A stretch of DNA of 64,000 nt from Paenibacillus sp. FSL R10-2782 (GTDB lineage Bacteria; Bacillota; Bacilli; Paenibacillales; Paenibacillaceae). Positions within the stretch are counted from its first letter, which is position 1; each line of letters begins with the position of its first letter. The position numbers and the translations under genes are program-made. The notes under the pieces were generated by a model that made no database searches, was not told the origin of the DNA, and saw only the letters and a list, made by a program, of their open reading frames with translations. Shown here in pieces: positions 26,572 to 34,878 of this stretch. The DNA lies in NCBI RefSeq assembly GCF_038592985.1, contig NZ_CP151951.1, forward strand, positions 1,045,001-1,109,000, read 5' to 3'.

Positions 26572-26614
26572 ATTAGACGGGCTAAGGCAAACATCATAGA
26601 GGAGCGTGGGGAAT

Positions 26615-27292
26615 ATGAGCGGTATTTCTTTGCTTAAAAAGAATGCGCAACTGGTACTGACTAAAAAGAATCTAACGAATGTGACTGCGAGAGTTGGATT
26701 GGTGCTCGATATTTCAGGATCTATGAGAAGTTTGTACAAAAATGGAACCGTTCAAAAGGTGTTGGAGCGAATTGTCGCGGTAGCGAGTTCTTTGGATGAT
26801 GATGGTGTGCTGGACGTATGGGTGTATGATCACCGTTTTTCGCGTTTGCCGTCCGTTACCGAAAATGACGTTGACAACTATGTTGAAAGACACATTTTGT
26901 CCAATGATTATTTGCCCAAGTTCGGTCGTAATGATGAGCCGCCTGTAATGCGGGATGTCATCGCCAAATACACCAAGGAAGAGCCTTCTGCTGATCCGGC
27001 TTTTGTTATTTTTATTAATGATGGCGGTGTGAAACGTGGAAAAGGAGACAACATCGACAACGCGGTAATTGATTCGTCAGGAGAACCGATTTTCTGGCAA
27101 TTTATCGGTGTGGGTGAGTCCGATTTTGGCGTATTAAAAAAGCTCGACAACATAGAAGGTCGTGTGGTAGATAACGCTAACTTCTTTCAAATCCAAGATG
27201 TCGAAATCATGGAAGACAATGAATTGTACGAACTACTACTAAACGAGTTCCCGTTATGGCTGCAAGAAGCGAAAGACAAGCATATTTATTAA
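26615..27292 (+). CDS. VWA-domain protein of the TerF/TerY type
   Basis: This 225-aa VWA domain starts after a short Leu/Lys-rich region (SLLKKNAQLVLTKKNL). The MIDAS motif DxSxS is intact in LVLDISGSMRS (Asp32, Ser34, Ser36). FVIFINDGG near residue 130 supplies a later acidic metal ligand, and EPIFWQFIGVGESDFGVL matches the VWA core of TerF/TerY proteins, which work with TerD proteins. ATG 26615 lies 10 bp after GAGGAG; an in-frame GTG at 26606 is possible. A terminator follows. Confidence 0.9.
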   Translation: MSGISLLKKNAQLVLTKKNLTNVTARVGLVLDISGSMRSLYKNGTVQKVLERIVAVASSLDDDGVLDVWVYDHRFSRLPSVTENDVDNYVERHILSNDYLPKFGRNDEPPVMRDVIAKYTKEEPSADPAFVIFINDGGVKRGKGDNIDNAVIDSSGEPIFWQFIGVGESDFGVLKKLDNIEGRVVDNANFFQIQDVEIMEDNELYELLLNEFPLWLQEAKDKHIY

Positions 27293-27301
27293 GCTTAGTA
27301 G

Positions 27302-27337
27302 GCCTTGTAATGTGAGAGTTCTACAAGGCTCATTTTG
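27302..27337 (+). terminator. Terminator after the VWA gene
   Basis: GCCTTGTA pairs with TACAAGGC around a 12-nt loop, followed by TCATTTTG. It closes the ter locus. Confidence 0.65.
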
Positions 27338-27350
27338 AAAAATAGATATT

Positions 27351-27398
27351 AAAAAGAGAGAATCCCAAGATTAAACTCCGCGGAACCCTCTCTTTTTG
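27351..27398. terminator. Terminator, first of two near-identical copies flanking fic
   Basis: AAAAAGAGAG pairs with CTCTCTTTTT, with an inner TCCxxG/CGCGGA stem and the loop ATTAAACTC. The same hairpin recurs at 28682-28728 on the other side of the fic gene. This copy can end the plus-strand ter unit and the minus-strand fic gene. Confidence 0.8.
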
Positions 27399-27445
27399 TG
27401 TTATCCATCTTGTAAACATAATAAATTATAGTGGGCACTGTCCAT

Positions 27446-28576
27446 TTAGTCATTACTACCCAAAAGATACTGATATTTTTCGGATTCATTGCGAATATCG
27501 ACGGCAAGCTCTTCATATTGGGCTGAAAGAACGATGGTACGGATACGTTGCGCCTCTGGATCTTTTGGCTCCAGGAACCCTTCTTCAATCCATTTTTTAA
27601 TCTTTTCTCTTACCGTCCGTTCACCAGCGTCCAATAGCCTACAAATCTCAGTTATTGAGGCGGCATTTTGCTTGAATACCAATTGACGGAATAGCGTACG
27701 TTGCTGTATGTCCAGTTTACGGATCAGTTCAGGTTCTACCCTGAGCATCTCGCTATTTTTTTGTCTAACAATCTCTGCTGCCTCTGAGTATACCTCGGCC
27801 AATCCACTCAAAAAGTATTCCAACCAAACGGTTATATCTGCATCATTTCGACCAAAATAATAGTTATGGGAAAGCTTCATCTGCAACGCACGGTAATAAT
27901 CATTTAGGTTTCGATCGTAGAAATTTTCCAAAACGAACAACCCTTTCAGACCATAGCCCCCTCTACGCAAAATGTACGTGGCGATCATACGAGCGGTTCG
28001 TCCGTTGCCATCCATGTACGGATGAATAGTTAGAAACTGCCACATGGCTGTTCCTGCTTGAATTGGAGCAGCTAAATTCACATTATGTGGCGAATTAACC
28101 CATGCAATCAAGTCTTCCATCAGAACGGGAACATCTTGAAACTCCGGCGGGAGATAAAAGCCTGTCTGATTGCGGTCGTCAACTTTATTTTGCTCATTAC
28201 GGTATTCGCTCAGTCTAGGTCTGCGTCCATGTACTACTTTGATGATAGCATGTAGTTTTTTAATCCATTCTTCGGTGATGGGCAGTTCTCGCTGCTCCGA
28301 CTCATCTAGAAATTCAATGGCCTTCATCAAGTTATAAACTTCTTGCTCTTCGTCGTTTTTACTGGATTTATAAAGAACCTTCCGTTTTGCTTCATTGTCC
28401 AGTGTGTTACCTTCCATTTTGGTTGAAAGAAGTACAGTCACCTCTTGCGCTTCTTTCTTTAATTCCTCAAGAATCGTTGCCGGAAGTGGAAGCTGCTCTA
28501 CAACTACGCTGGAGCGTTCTATTTTCAGTAAGTCATTAATCATCGACGACGTAATGGTATATCTCGGCTTAAACAT
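27446..28576 (-). CDS. fic: Fic-family AMP-transferase with N-terminal inhibitory motif and C-terminal winged helix
   Basis: This 376-aa Fic protein has its active-site motif in TIHPYMDGNGRTARMIA (His185), matching HPFxDGNGRxxR. SxxxEGN at residues 51-57 (within LLSTKMEGNT) is the inhibitory helix motif of class II Fic enzymes, which usually modify themselves or a partner by AMPylation. The flap YLPPEF lies at about 141-146. The C-terminal 80 residues (FKQNAASITEICRLLDAGERTVREKI) are a winged-helix DNA-binding-like domain. It is transcribed alone and flanked by near-identical terminators, and no antidote gene is adjacent. Confidence 0.93.
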   Translation of the reverse strand: MFKPRYTITSSMINDLLKIERSSVVVEQLPLPATILEELKKEAQEVTVLLSTKMEGNTLDNEAKRKVLYKSSKNDEEQEVYNLMKAIEFLDESEQRELPITEEWIKKLHAIIKVVHGRRPRLSEYRNEQNKVDDRNQTGFYLPPEFQDVPVLMEDLIAWVNSPHNVNLAAPIQAGTAMWQFLTIHPYMDGNGRTARMIATYILRRGGYGLKGLFVLENFYDRNLNDYYRALQMKLSHNYYFGRNDADITVWLEYFLSGLAEVYSEAAEIVRQKNSEMLRVEPELIRKLDIQQRTLFRQLVFKQNAASITEICRLLDAGERTVREKIKKWIEEGFLEPKDPEAQRIRTIVLSAQYEELAVDIRNESEKYQYLLGSND

Positions 28577-28681
28577 ATTGAAACCCCCTTCTCATTATAT
28601 TTTAACACATTTGCCGCTAAATTACCGCAAATTAATATAAATATGTAATTTGTTTCTTAACGATTTTAAGAAAAAGTCAAC

Positions 28682-28728
28682 AAAAAAAGAGAGTCCCACG
28701 ATTAAACTCCGTGGAACTCTCTTTTTTT
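28682..28728. terminator. Terminator, second near-identical copy flanking fic
   Basis: GAGAGTCCCACG pairs with CGTGGAACTCTC around ATTAAACTC, with A and T runs on both sides. It is strikingly similar to 27351-27398 and lies about 105 bp upstream of the fic start. The genes on either side are both on the minus strand, so it insulates fic. Confidence 0.8.
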
Positions 28729-28749
28729 GTGAACCTCAGTTCAAAACAC

Positions 28750-28779
28750 GGTAGGCCAAGTTAAATCACTTGGCCTACC
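28750..28779 (-). terminator. Perfect 12-bp inverted repeat, probable minus-strand terminator
   Basis: GGTAGGCCAAGT and ACTTGGCCTACC are perfect arms around 6 nt. Read on the minus strand, GTGTTTTG follows. It would end the opp operon and DUF3899 gene after they cross the repeat at 28823-28921. Confidence 0.55.
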
Positions 28780-28822
28780 CCTCTTTCCACCTCTACACCC
28801 CTCTAAAACGTATAGAAGCTCT

Positions 28823-28921
28823 ACGGCGGTTGCCAGCGGAGCGGGCAGAATTGTTCTGAAGAAGCGAAGCGTTCGCTTTTGTCCTCGGAAGAACAATCTG
28901 CACGCGCAGCGCCTACCAACC
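28823..28921 (+). repeat. Interspersed palindromic repeat, copy A (short form)
   Basis: It begins CGGCGGTTGCCAGCGGAGCG, continues through GCAGAATTGTTCT and AGCGTTCGC, and ends AGAACAATCTGCACGCGCAG. It lacks the central CCCGGATTT hairpin of the longer copies (35668, 36536, 38337, 43229). GCAGAATTGTTCT and AGAACAATCTGC form terminal inverted arms. Confidence 0.8.
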
Positions 28922-28942
28922 CCAAGAAAGCTTCTCATACGT

Positions 28943-29323
28943 CTAACCTATTCCCATTAAAACCATCGAACAAAGCACAAGTCCCGTACCGCAACCCGAG
29001 GTGTACACTTTGAGATGACGGAACACAGACGTTTTCCAGACAGTTAGAGACTCATCCGAACGCAAGCGTTCGTTCTCCTCCTGTAATGCCTTGGATTGTC
29101 GAATGAACAGATGTCTGATGTCGGCGAATCCCCGCAGGAAGAGGGTGAGAAACCCGCTTTGCAGGACGTGGAAGATTGCGCCGATCACCAAGCCCAGCAA
29201 GCCCAACAGGAATAGCAGATTCGCGGTAGCCATATTTTCACGATCATCTAATAGATGAGGTGAGGCATATAGATAACCAAAGGCGCCGACGATCAGGGCC
29301 GTTATTCCGAAACGCAAAAACAT
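28943..29323 (-). CDS. DUF3899-type small membrane protein coupled to oppA
   Basis: This 126-aa protein has two N-terminal membrane helices (FGITALIVGAFGYLYA and LLFLLGLLGLVIGAIFHVL), a charged cytoplasmic stretch (RQSKALQEENERLRSDE) and a third hydrophobic segment at the end. It resembles DUF3899 proteins of Bacilli, whose function is unknown. Its ATG overlaps the oppA stop by one base (TAATG), so translation is coupled to the transporter. That suggests a service role for the peptide transporter. Confidence 0.7.
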   Translation of the reverse strand: MFLRFGITALIVGAFGYLYASPHLLDDRENMATANLLFLLGLLGLVIGAIFHVLQSGFLTLFLRGFADIRHLFIRQSKALQEENERLRSDESLTVWKTSVFRHLKVYTSGCGTGLVLCSMVLMGIG

Positions 29324-30966
29324 TATTTTTCGACCCGTTTGGCAAAACGAAGATCCGGGTTCGAACGGGCGTCAAATACGATGCCTTGAATTTTAGGGCT
29401 GATCAATGCCGTGTCCGCAGAGAATTGGATCGGGATAATTGGCAGATCCTCCATCAATACGTCTTCAGCCTGATGAAGCTGCTCGAAGCGTTTTGCCGGA
29501 TCAAGCTCGAAGGTTGAGGATTCGATCAGTTTGTCATACTCCGGGTTGCTCCAGTTGGTAAAGTTGTTCGAGTTTTTGGAAGTATAGTGTCCCAATACGC
29601 CGAGCGGATCAAGGAAGTTTCCTTCCCAGCCCATACGGGCGATTTGGAAGTTCTTTTGTTTAAAGGTATCAATGTATGTTTTCCATTCCTGATTTTCCAG
29701 CGTCACTTCAACGCCCAGGTTCGTTTTCAGCATTTCCTGAATCGCTTCGGCCACTTTTTTATGCTTGTCCGAAGTGTTGTACTTGAAGGTGATCGGCGGC
29801 AGTTGGGTTAGACCTTCCTCTTTCAGACCTTCAGCCAGCAATTGTTTCGCTTTGGCAGCGTCGAATTCATAGTATTTCTTCGGCGCTTCGTCACGGAAGT
29901 CCTTACCGGATGGAGTTGTTGTTCCGTATGGTACGTATCCGTAAGCCGGAGTTTCGCCACCTTTGGTTACGTTGGTCGCCAGGATTTCGCGGTCAATCGC
30001 GTAGGCAATGGCCTGTCTGATTTTTTTATTGTCAAAAGGCTTTTGTTTTACGTTAAAAGAATACGTGTACACGCTGAAAGATGGATGCGACAAAAATTCC
30101 TTGTTGCTCTTTTCCTGATCCAGTGTATCGACCGGAAGACTCAAAATCAGGTCCAGATCGCCTGTTTTGTACATTTGATAATAGGTTGTGGAGTCTTGAA
30201 CCATTTTAAAGTTAATCGTTGCCATCGTAATGGCACCTTTGTTCCAGTATTGATCGTTTTTCGCCAATGTAATTTGCTCATTATGCTTCCATTCCTTGGC
30301 TACATACGCGCCGTTGCCGACAATCGTATTGGCTTCTGCCGCCCATTTGTCGCTTTTCTCAACCACGGATTGGTTTACGGGCAGATACGCATGACCTACC
30401 GCGATTGTCGGGAAGAAGCTTAGCGGTGATTTCAGCTCGACCACAAGGGTTTTATCGTCTTTGGCTGTAACGCCCACATCTTCGACTTTACCTTTGCCTG
30501 TGTTGTAGGCTTCTGCTCCCTTGATGTAGTACAGAGCGGAAGGATCGTAGGCAGCCGTTTTCGGATTCAGCACACGTTTCCAGGAGTATTCAAAATCCTT
30601 GGCAGTAAGCGGGTCACCATTCGACCATTTCGCGCCGTCGCGGATCGTGAAGGTGTACGTTTTGCCGTCTGGAGTGACGTCTACTTTGCTGGCAGCGCCC
30701 TCTACGATTTTACCGGCTTTGTCATATGTATACAGACCTTCGTACAGGTTATCAATAACAAAGTAGGACGTTGTATCCGATGCAAAAGCAGGGTCCAGTG
30801 TATACGGCTCGCCACCTGCCAGGTTGGCTGTAATTTCCTGTGGAACATCTGCTTGCGGCGCAGCGGCTGGATCACTGCTTGCTGCTTTGTCTGTATTGCC
30901 AGAGCATCCGGCTAAAGCCGTTACTGCCAAAAGTAAAATGACAGTCATCCAATGCATTTTTTTCAT
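29323..30966 (-). CDS. oppA: OppA-like oligopeptide-binding lipoprotein
   Basis: This 547-aa family 5 solute-binding lipoprotein has the lipobox VTALAGCSGN, giving a membrane-anchored receptor. Family features are NLAGGEPYTLDPAFASDTT, YTFTIRDGAKWSNGDPLTAKDFEYSWKR (split here across the usual motif) and IRQAIAYAIDREIL. GGAGG before ATG 30966 decides the start over an in-frame TTG at 30990. It lies downstream of the two permease genes and just before a DUF3899 gene. No ATPase genes occur in the operon, so the transporter must borrow OppD/OppF-type subunits from elsewhere. Confidence 0.92.
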   Translation of the reverse strand: MKKMHWMTVILLLAVTALAGCSGNTDKAASSDPAAAPQADVPQEITANLAGGEPYTLDPAFASDTTSYFVIDNLYEGLYTYDKAGKIVEGAASKVDVTPDGKTYTFTIRDGAKWSNGDPLTAKDFEYSWKRVLNPKTAAYDPSALYYIKGAEAYNTGKGKVEDVGVTAKDDKTLVVELKSPLSFFPTIAVGHAYLPVNQSVVEKSDKWAAEANTIVGNGAYVAKEWKHNEQITLAKNDQYWNKGAITMATINFKMVQDSTTYYQMYKTGDLDLILSLPVDTLDQEKSNKEFLSHPSFSVYTYSFNVKQKPFDNKKIRQAIAYAIDREILATNVTKGGETPAYGYVPYGTTTPSGKDFRDEAPKKYYEFDAAKAKQLLAEGLKEEGLTQLPPITFKYNTSDKHKKVAEAIQEMLKTNLGVEVTLENQEWKTYIDTFKQKNFQIARMGWEGNFLDPLGVLGHYTSKNSNNFTNWSNPEYDKLIESSTFELDPAKRFEQLHQAEDVLMEDLPIIPIQFSADTALISPKIQGIVFDARSNPDLRFAKRVEK

Positions 30967-31027
30967 CGTATAATTCCTCCATTTATGCAAAATGTTATTT
31001 CAAAAGATAAGTGCACCGTAACGGGAT

Positions 31028-31123
31028 TTATTCAACCTCCTTTCCGGCAGGTATGCCGCGTGTGCGGAGCTCCATAAAGGAACTGCCGTTGGTTCTGCTG
31101 TTGGGCGAGAAATTGCGGATCAT
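31028..31123 (-). CDS. Possible 31-aa small ORF between oppC and oppA
   Basis: AAGGAGGG lies 9 bp before ATG 31123; the peptide MIRNFSPNSRTNGSSFMELR ends in RGIPAGKEVE and stops at 31028. A longer form from ATG 31147 also has a ribosome site (AGAGGTG). It is basic and not hydrophobic. It could be a leader peptide, an uncharacterised subunit or a chance ORF. The 197-bp gap between oppC and oppA is otherwise empty. Confidence 0.4.
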   Translation of the reverse strand: MIRNFSPNSRTNGSSFMELRTRGIPAGKEVE

Positions 31124-31163
31124 GCTAGACATCCCTCCTTGTTCCATTTGTACACCTCTGTTA

Positions 31164-32114
31164 TTAATGCTGTGAACGCGGGTCAAGCGCATCCTGAAGC
31201 CCGTCTCCGAGCGTGTTGAACGCCAGCATGGTGAGCGAGATCATCAGTCCGGGGAAGAACAGGCGCCACCATTGTCCGCTTAAAATGACCCCGAGTGAAT
31301 CGTTAGCCATCGTCCCCCAACTGGCGGAAGGAGATTGAATCCCCAGACCGAGAAAGCTCAGGAACGATTCAGCAAAAATAGCCGAGGGAATGGTGAACGT
31401 CAGATTCACGATAATGATCGCCGCTGCATTCGGCAGCAAATGCTTGAAAATAATGCGCGAATGGGAGGTTCCCAAACTACGGGCGGCTAACACATATTCC
31501 TGCTGCTTGAGTTGTAAAATTTGCCCCCGAACGACACGGGCCATACCCACCCATCCGGTGATGGATAGGGCAATAATCATCGTGAGCAGTCCCGGCTTCA
31601 TAATGACCAGCAACAAAATGATGACCAGCAGATAAGGGATGCTGTACAAAATCTCAATAATACGCATCAGGATGCTGTCAATCCGGTCGCCCGTTTTGCC
31701 ACGTCCTGCACAATACCCGGCTACACAGCCGACGAGGATGCCAAGCACCAAATCAATGGCGGCAGCGGCAAACCCGATCATCAGCGAGATTCTCGCCCCG
31801 GCCCAGGTCCGTGCCCATACGTCTCTTCCCAGATCATCCGTACCAAACCAATGCTCTCCCGAAGGAGGAAGGTTCGTCTTTAATAGGGATTGGTCACTGG
31901 GGGCATAAGGAACCATGGAAGGTCCGGCAACCGCCAGCGCGATAATAATGATAAGTAAGGAAAGTCCCAGAAGAGAGAGCTTGTTGTTAAAAAGTCTGCG
32001 AAGCCGATCCCGCCAGAGTGATTCCTTGGGTCTGGACAATGTAGGGGCGGGTAGCTGGCTGCGGTCAACGGGACTGAACAGGCTGTCCCTTTCGACAGTG
32101 GATGCTGCTTTCAT
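31164..32114 (-). CDS. oppC: OppC-like peptide ABC transporter permease
   Basis: This 316-aa permease has a cytoplasmic N-terminus, a first helix near LLGLSLLIIIIALAVAG, the periplasmic motif HWFGTDDLGRDVWAR typical of DppC/OppC, then five more helices. The EAA loop reads VLAARSLGTSHSRIIFKHLLPN, and FAESFLSFLGLGIQSPSASW is another hallmark. AAAGGAG precedes its ATG, and only one base separates it from the oppB stop. It pairs with OppB to form the membrane channel. Confidence 0.94.
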   Translation of the reverse strand: MKAASTVERDSLFSPVDRSQLPAPTLSRPKESLWRDRLRRLFNNKLSLLGLSLLIIIIALAVAGPSMVPYAPSDQSLLKTNLPPSGEHWFGTDDLGRDVWARTWAGARISLMIGFAAAAIDLVLGILVGCVAGYCAGRGKTGDRIDSILMRIIEILYSIPYLLVIILLLVIMKPGLLTMIIALSITGWVGMARVVRGQILQLKQQEYVLAARSLGTSHSRIIFKHLLPNAAAIIIVNLTFTIPSAIFAESFLSFLGLGIQSPSASWGTMANDSLGVILSGQWWRLFFPGLMISLTMLAFNTLGDGLQDALDPRSQH

Positions 32115-32115
32115 G

Positions 32116-33042
32116 TTAATCTCCTTTGCTGACTAATTTGATTCGCGGATCGACTAGACGATAGGAAATATCAATTAAAAATAAGGTAACGACCAGAATG
32201 GCACTGTAAAAAATGGTTGTGCCCATAATGACCGGATAATCCCGGTTAAATATACTGTCTACAAAGTATTTACCGATGCCGGGAATGGCGAATATCTTTT
32301 CCACAACAAAGGTACCTGTAATAACGGAAGCGAACAGGGGGCCGATGAAGGACATCACGGGAATCAGTGCGTTGCGTAATCCATGACGGATGACTACGGC
32401 CCAAGAGGATAGCCCTTTCGCTTTGGCGGTGCGTATGTACTCCTGATGCATCACTTCCAGCATGCTTGTCCGCATGAAGCGGGCGATGACGGCGAGAGGT
32501 GAAACGGCCAGAGCCAACGATGGAAGCACCGTATGCTGCCAGGTTCCCCATGAGGCGACCGGGAGCAGATGCCATTTGACGGCCACATATTTGATTAACA
32601 GCGGTGCCAAGATGAAGCTGGGAACGGAAATACCAATGATAGCGATAAACATCGAAATATAATCCAATGGTCGATTATGATGTAAAGCAGCCAGCGTTCC
32701 GAGCGCAATACCCGCAATAATCGCAACCACGATGGATTGAATACCGAGCAATGCGGAAGGTGGAAAACCTCTGGCAATGAGCATGTTCACGTCCGTGGTT
32801 TTCGATTGAATAGATGGGCCCATATCCAGCACCAGCAAATTTTTTAAATACAACACATATTGCACGGCAAGCGGCTTGTCCAGATTGTACCTGGCGCGCA
32901 TATTTTGCAGCACCGCATCTGGAATGGTTTTGGAATCGTTCGAGAACGGATCACCCGGTATGATGTGCATGATGATAAACGTTAAAGTGACGATAATCCA
33001 CAACGTAACAAGCATCGTAAAAAGTCGTTTTAAAATGTACAT
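32116..33042 (-). CDS. oppB: OppB-like peptide ABC transporter permease
   Basis: This 308-aa permease opens with YILKRLFTMLVTLWIIVTL and has the OppB/DppB features IIPGDPF near residue 28, RYNLDKPLAVQYVLYL, and the EAA loop EYIRTAKAKGLSSWAVVIRHGLRN. The C-terminal GTFVVEKIFAIPGIGKYFVDSI is also diagnostic. It is the first gene of the opp unit, with a consensus promoter 130 bp upstream. The order oppB-oppC-oppA with no oppD/oppF is unusual for a complete importer. Confidence 0.94.
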   Translation of the reverse strand: MYILKRLFTMLVTLWIIVTLTFIIMHIIPGDPFSNDSKTIPDAVLQNMRARYNLDKPLAVQYVLYLKNLLVLDMGPSIQSKTTDVNMLIARGFPPSALLGIQSIVVAIIAGIALGTLAALHHNRPLDYISMFIAIIGISVPSFILAPLLIKYVAVKWHLLPVASWGTWQHTVLPSLALAVSPLAVIARFMRTSMLEVMHQEYIRTAKAKGLSSWAVVIRHGLRNALIPVMSFIGPLFASVITGTFVVEKIFAIPGIGKYFVDSIFNRDYPVIMGTTIFYSAILVVTLFLIDISYRLVDPRIKLVSKGD

Positions 33043-33171
33043 AGGGCTTTATTACTCCTGTCTATGTCGAAAATAATGGTTATCTGTAGGCAATCGTCAT
33101 TTTCAGGGCAGCTACGCTGCCGGTTTTCAGCTTTTTTTGAAATAAATAAAAGTACATAAGAATACTAGGAA

Positions 33172-33200
33172 ATGATAGAACGGATAAGGTGACGTGTCAA
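33172..33200 (-). promoter_or_regulatory. Consensus sigma-A promoter of the opp operon
   Basis: Read on the minus strand, TTGACA (33200-33195) and TATCAT (33177-33172) are separated by exactly 17 bp. The leader to oppB is about 125 nt and includes a short GC hairpin (GGCAGC/GCTGCC near 33105-33121) that may matter for regulation. The rest of the 33043-33398 gap holds the amino-acid ABC promoter region; no coding sequence was seen. Confidence 0.75.
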
Positions 33201-33398
33201 GGTAAGGTTTTACATTATAGAACATTGGTCAAATTTTCGTCACAGGTTTTCCATTATTATAAGGCTAAGAATCCACTCCTTCCTCTCGACGAGTATCTTG
33301 CGGTATGTTATGATGATACTCTGATAACGTGTTAACGAACTAAAGCGTTTGCCGCCTGTCCTTTGGATAGGGAGGTTACCATTGCTGGAGGGAATAAA

Positions 33399-34163
33399 AT
33401 GAAAAAAACAGCCATGCTCACAATGATGATTGGATTGATTATGATCGTTTTGGCCGGATGTTCCGGCGGTAAGGATAGCAGCAAGCTGATCATCGGAATT
33501 GATGATAAATTTGCACCGATGGGTTTTAGAGATGAAAATAACGAGCTGACCGGCTTTGATATTGATTATGCCAAAGCGGCTGCGGAGCAAATGGGCAAGC
33601 AAGTGGAATTCCAGCCCATTGACTGGTCTGCCAAAGAATCCGAGCTGAACAGCGGCCGTATTGATCTGATTTGGAATGGATATACGATTACGGATGAGCG
33701 CAAGGAAAAGGTGCTGTTTACGAAGCCGTATCTGAAAAATAGTCAGGTGATCGCGCTTCCGGCCAAATCCAAGCTCTCGAAGCTGGATGATCTGGCGGGC
33801 AAAAACGTAGGTCTTCAAACGTTGTCCTCGGCAGCCGATGCTCTAGATGCGAATCCGATCAAGAGCAAGGTGAAGGTGTCTGAGTATCCCGATAATGTGC
33901 TTGCGTTGACCGATCTGAAAACCGGACGTCTGGATGCGGTTGTCATTGACGAGGTGGTAGCCAAATACTATATGTCCAAAGAGCCAGGAACGTATAAACT
34001 GCTTGGTGAATCGCTGGCCCCTGAGGAGTACGGTATCGGCGTGAAAAAAGGGAACGACGAGTTGCTAACGCAGTTACAATCCGCTCTGGGTGAGCTGCAC
34101 AAGAACGGCAAAGCCGCTGAAATTTCGAAAAAGTGGTTTGGTGAAGATAAAGTTTTGAATTAA
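33399..34163 (+). CDS. Amino-acid ABC transporter substrate-binding lipoprotein
   Basis: This 254-aa family 3 binding protein has the lipobox VLAGCSGG. Ligand-cleft features are IGIDDKFAPMGFRDENNELTG (the Phe/Asp N-terminal site), the DxxxxGYTITDER segment (LIWNGYTITDERKE), and GRLDAVVIDEVVAKYY. This set fits cystine/glutamine/polar amino-acid receptors such as TcyA and GlnH; the exact ligand is not decidable. GGAGGG before ATG 33399 fixes the start. Permease and ATPase genes follow, making a complete transporter. Confidence 0.92.
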   Translation: MKKTAMLTMMIGLIMIVLAGCSGGKDSSKLIIGIDDKFAPMGFRDENNELTGFDIDYAKAAAEQMGKQVEFQPIDWSAKESELNSGRIDLIWNGYTITDERKEKVLFTKPYLKNSQVIALPAKSKLSKLDDLAGKNVGLQTLSSAADALDANPIKSKVKVSEYPDNVLALTDLKTGRLDAVVIDEVVAKYYMSKEPGTYKLLGESLAPEEYGIGVKKGNDELLTQLQSALGELHKNGKAAEISKKWFGEDKVLN

Positions 34164-34203
34164 TACGTAGCGTATTGAACTAAGGGTTTAGGAGTCGAAG
34201 GTT

Positions 34204-34863
34204 ATGAGTATGGATTATATTTTACGAATTATGAAGCCTATGCTCGAAGGGGCGCAGATGACGGTTATTTTATTTTTCGTCACCCTCATCTTGTCCATTC
34301 CGCTGGGTTTTATCGTTACGTTGCTGGCGAAAAGCCGGATTAAGCCTATTGCCTGGCTGATGCATACGTACATTTATGTCATACGGGGCACACCGCTTTT
34401 GCTGCAACTGCTGTTCTTTTGCTTTGGTCTGCCGATGCTGCCTGTGATCGGGGAGTATCTGGTGCTGGACCGGACAACGGCTGCGTTGTTGGCATTTGTG
34501 CTGAATTATGCGGCTTATTTTGCTGAAATTTTCAGAGGCGGGATGTTGTCGATTGATAAGGGACAATACGAAGCCTCACAAGTGCTGGGCCTGAGCAAGT
34601 CGCAGACGCTGATACGAGTTATTGTGCCGCAAATGGTACGGATTGCTTTGCCTGCGGTCACGAATGAGGCGACAACACTGGTCAAGGATACGGCTCTGCT
34701 ATACGCGGTAGCTGTACCGGAACTACTACATTTTGCCAATACGGCTGTGAACCGTGATTTTACGATTGTGCCTTATTTTGTAGCGGCTATGATCTATTTG
34801 TTGTTGGCTTTGGTGCTGACGCTATTCTTTAGAGCGCTGGAAAAACGTTTTAAATTCGAGTAA
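34204..34863 (+). CDS. Amino-acid ABC transporter permease
   Basis: This 219-aa HisM/GlnP-type permease has about five hydrophobic helices. The signature IRGTPLLLQLLFFCFGLP, the AYFAEIFRGGMLSIDKGQYEAS stretch (interrupted in print by length limits only) and the EAA loop ALGLS-like region ASQVLGLSKSQTLIRVIVPQ are all present, with the conserved Gly. It lies 40 bp after the binding protein and 15 bp before the ATPase. A single permease gene implies a homodimeric channel. Confidence 0.93.
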   Translation: MSMDYILRIMKPMLEGAQMTVILFFVTLILSIPLGFIVTLLAKSRIKPIAWLMHTYIYVIRGTPLLLQLLFFCFGLPMLPVIGEYLVLDRTTAALLAFVLNYAAYFAEIFRGGMLSIDKGQYEASQVLGLSKSQTLIRVIVPQMVRIALPAVTNEATTLVKDTALLYAVAVPELLHFANTAVNRDFTIVPYFVAAMIYLLLALVLTLFFRALEKRFKFE

Positions 34864-34878
34864 AAGGAATGTCGGGAT

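Noticed and set aside
33043..33398. Amino-acid riboswitch or T-box before the amino-acid ABC operon
   Set aside because: No T-box consensus (such as the NNTGGNACCGCG antiterminator) or SAM/lysine motif was found; only weak promoter-like boxes are present.
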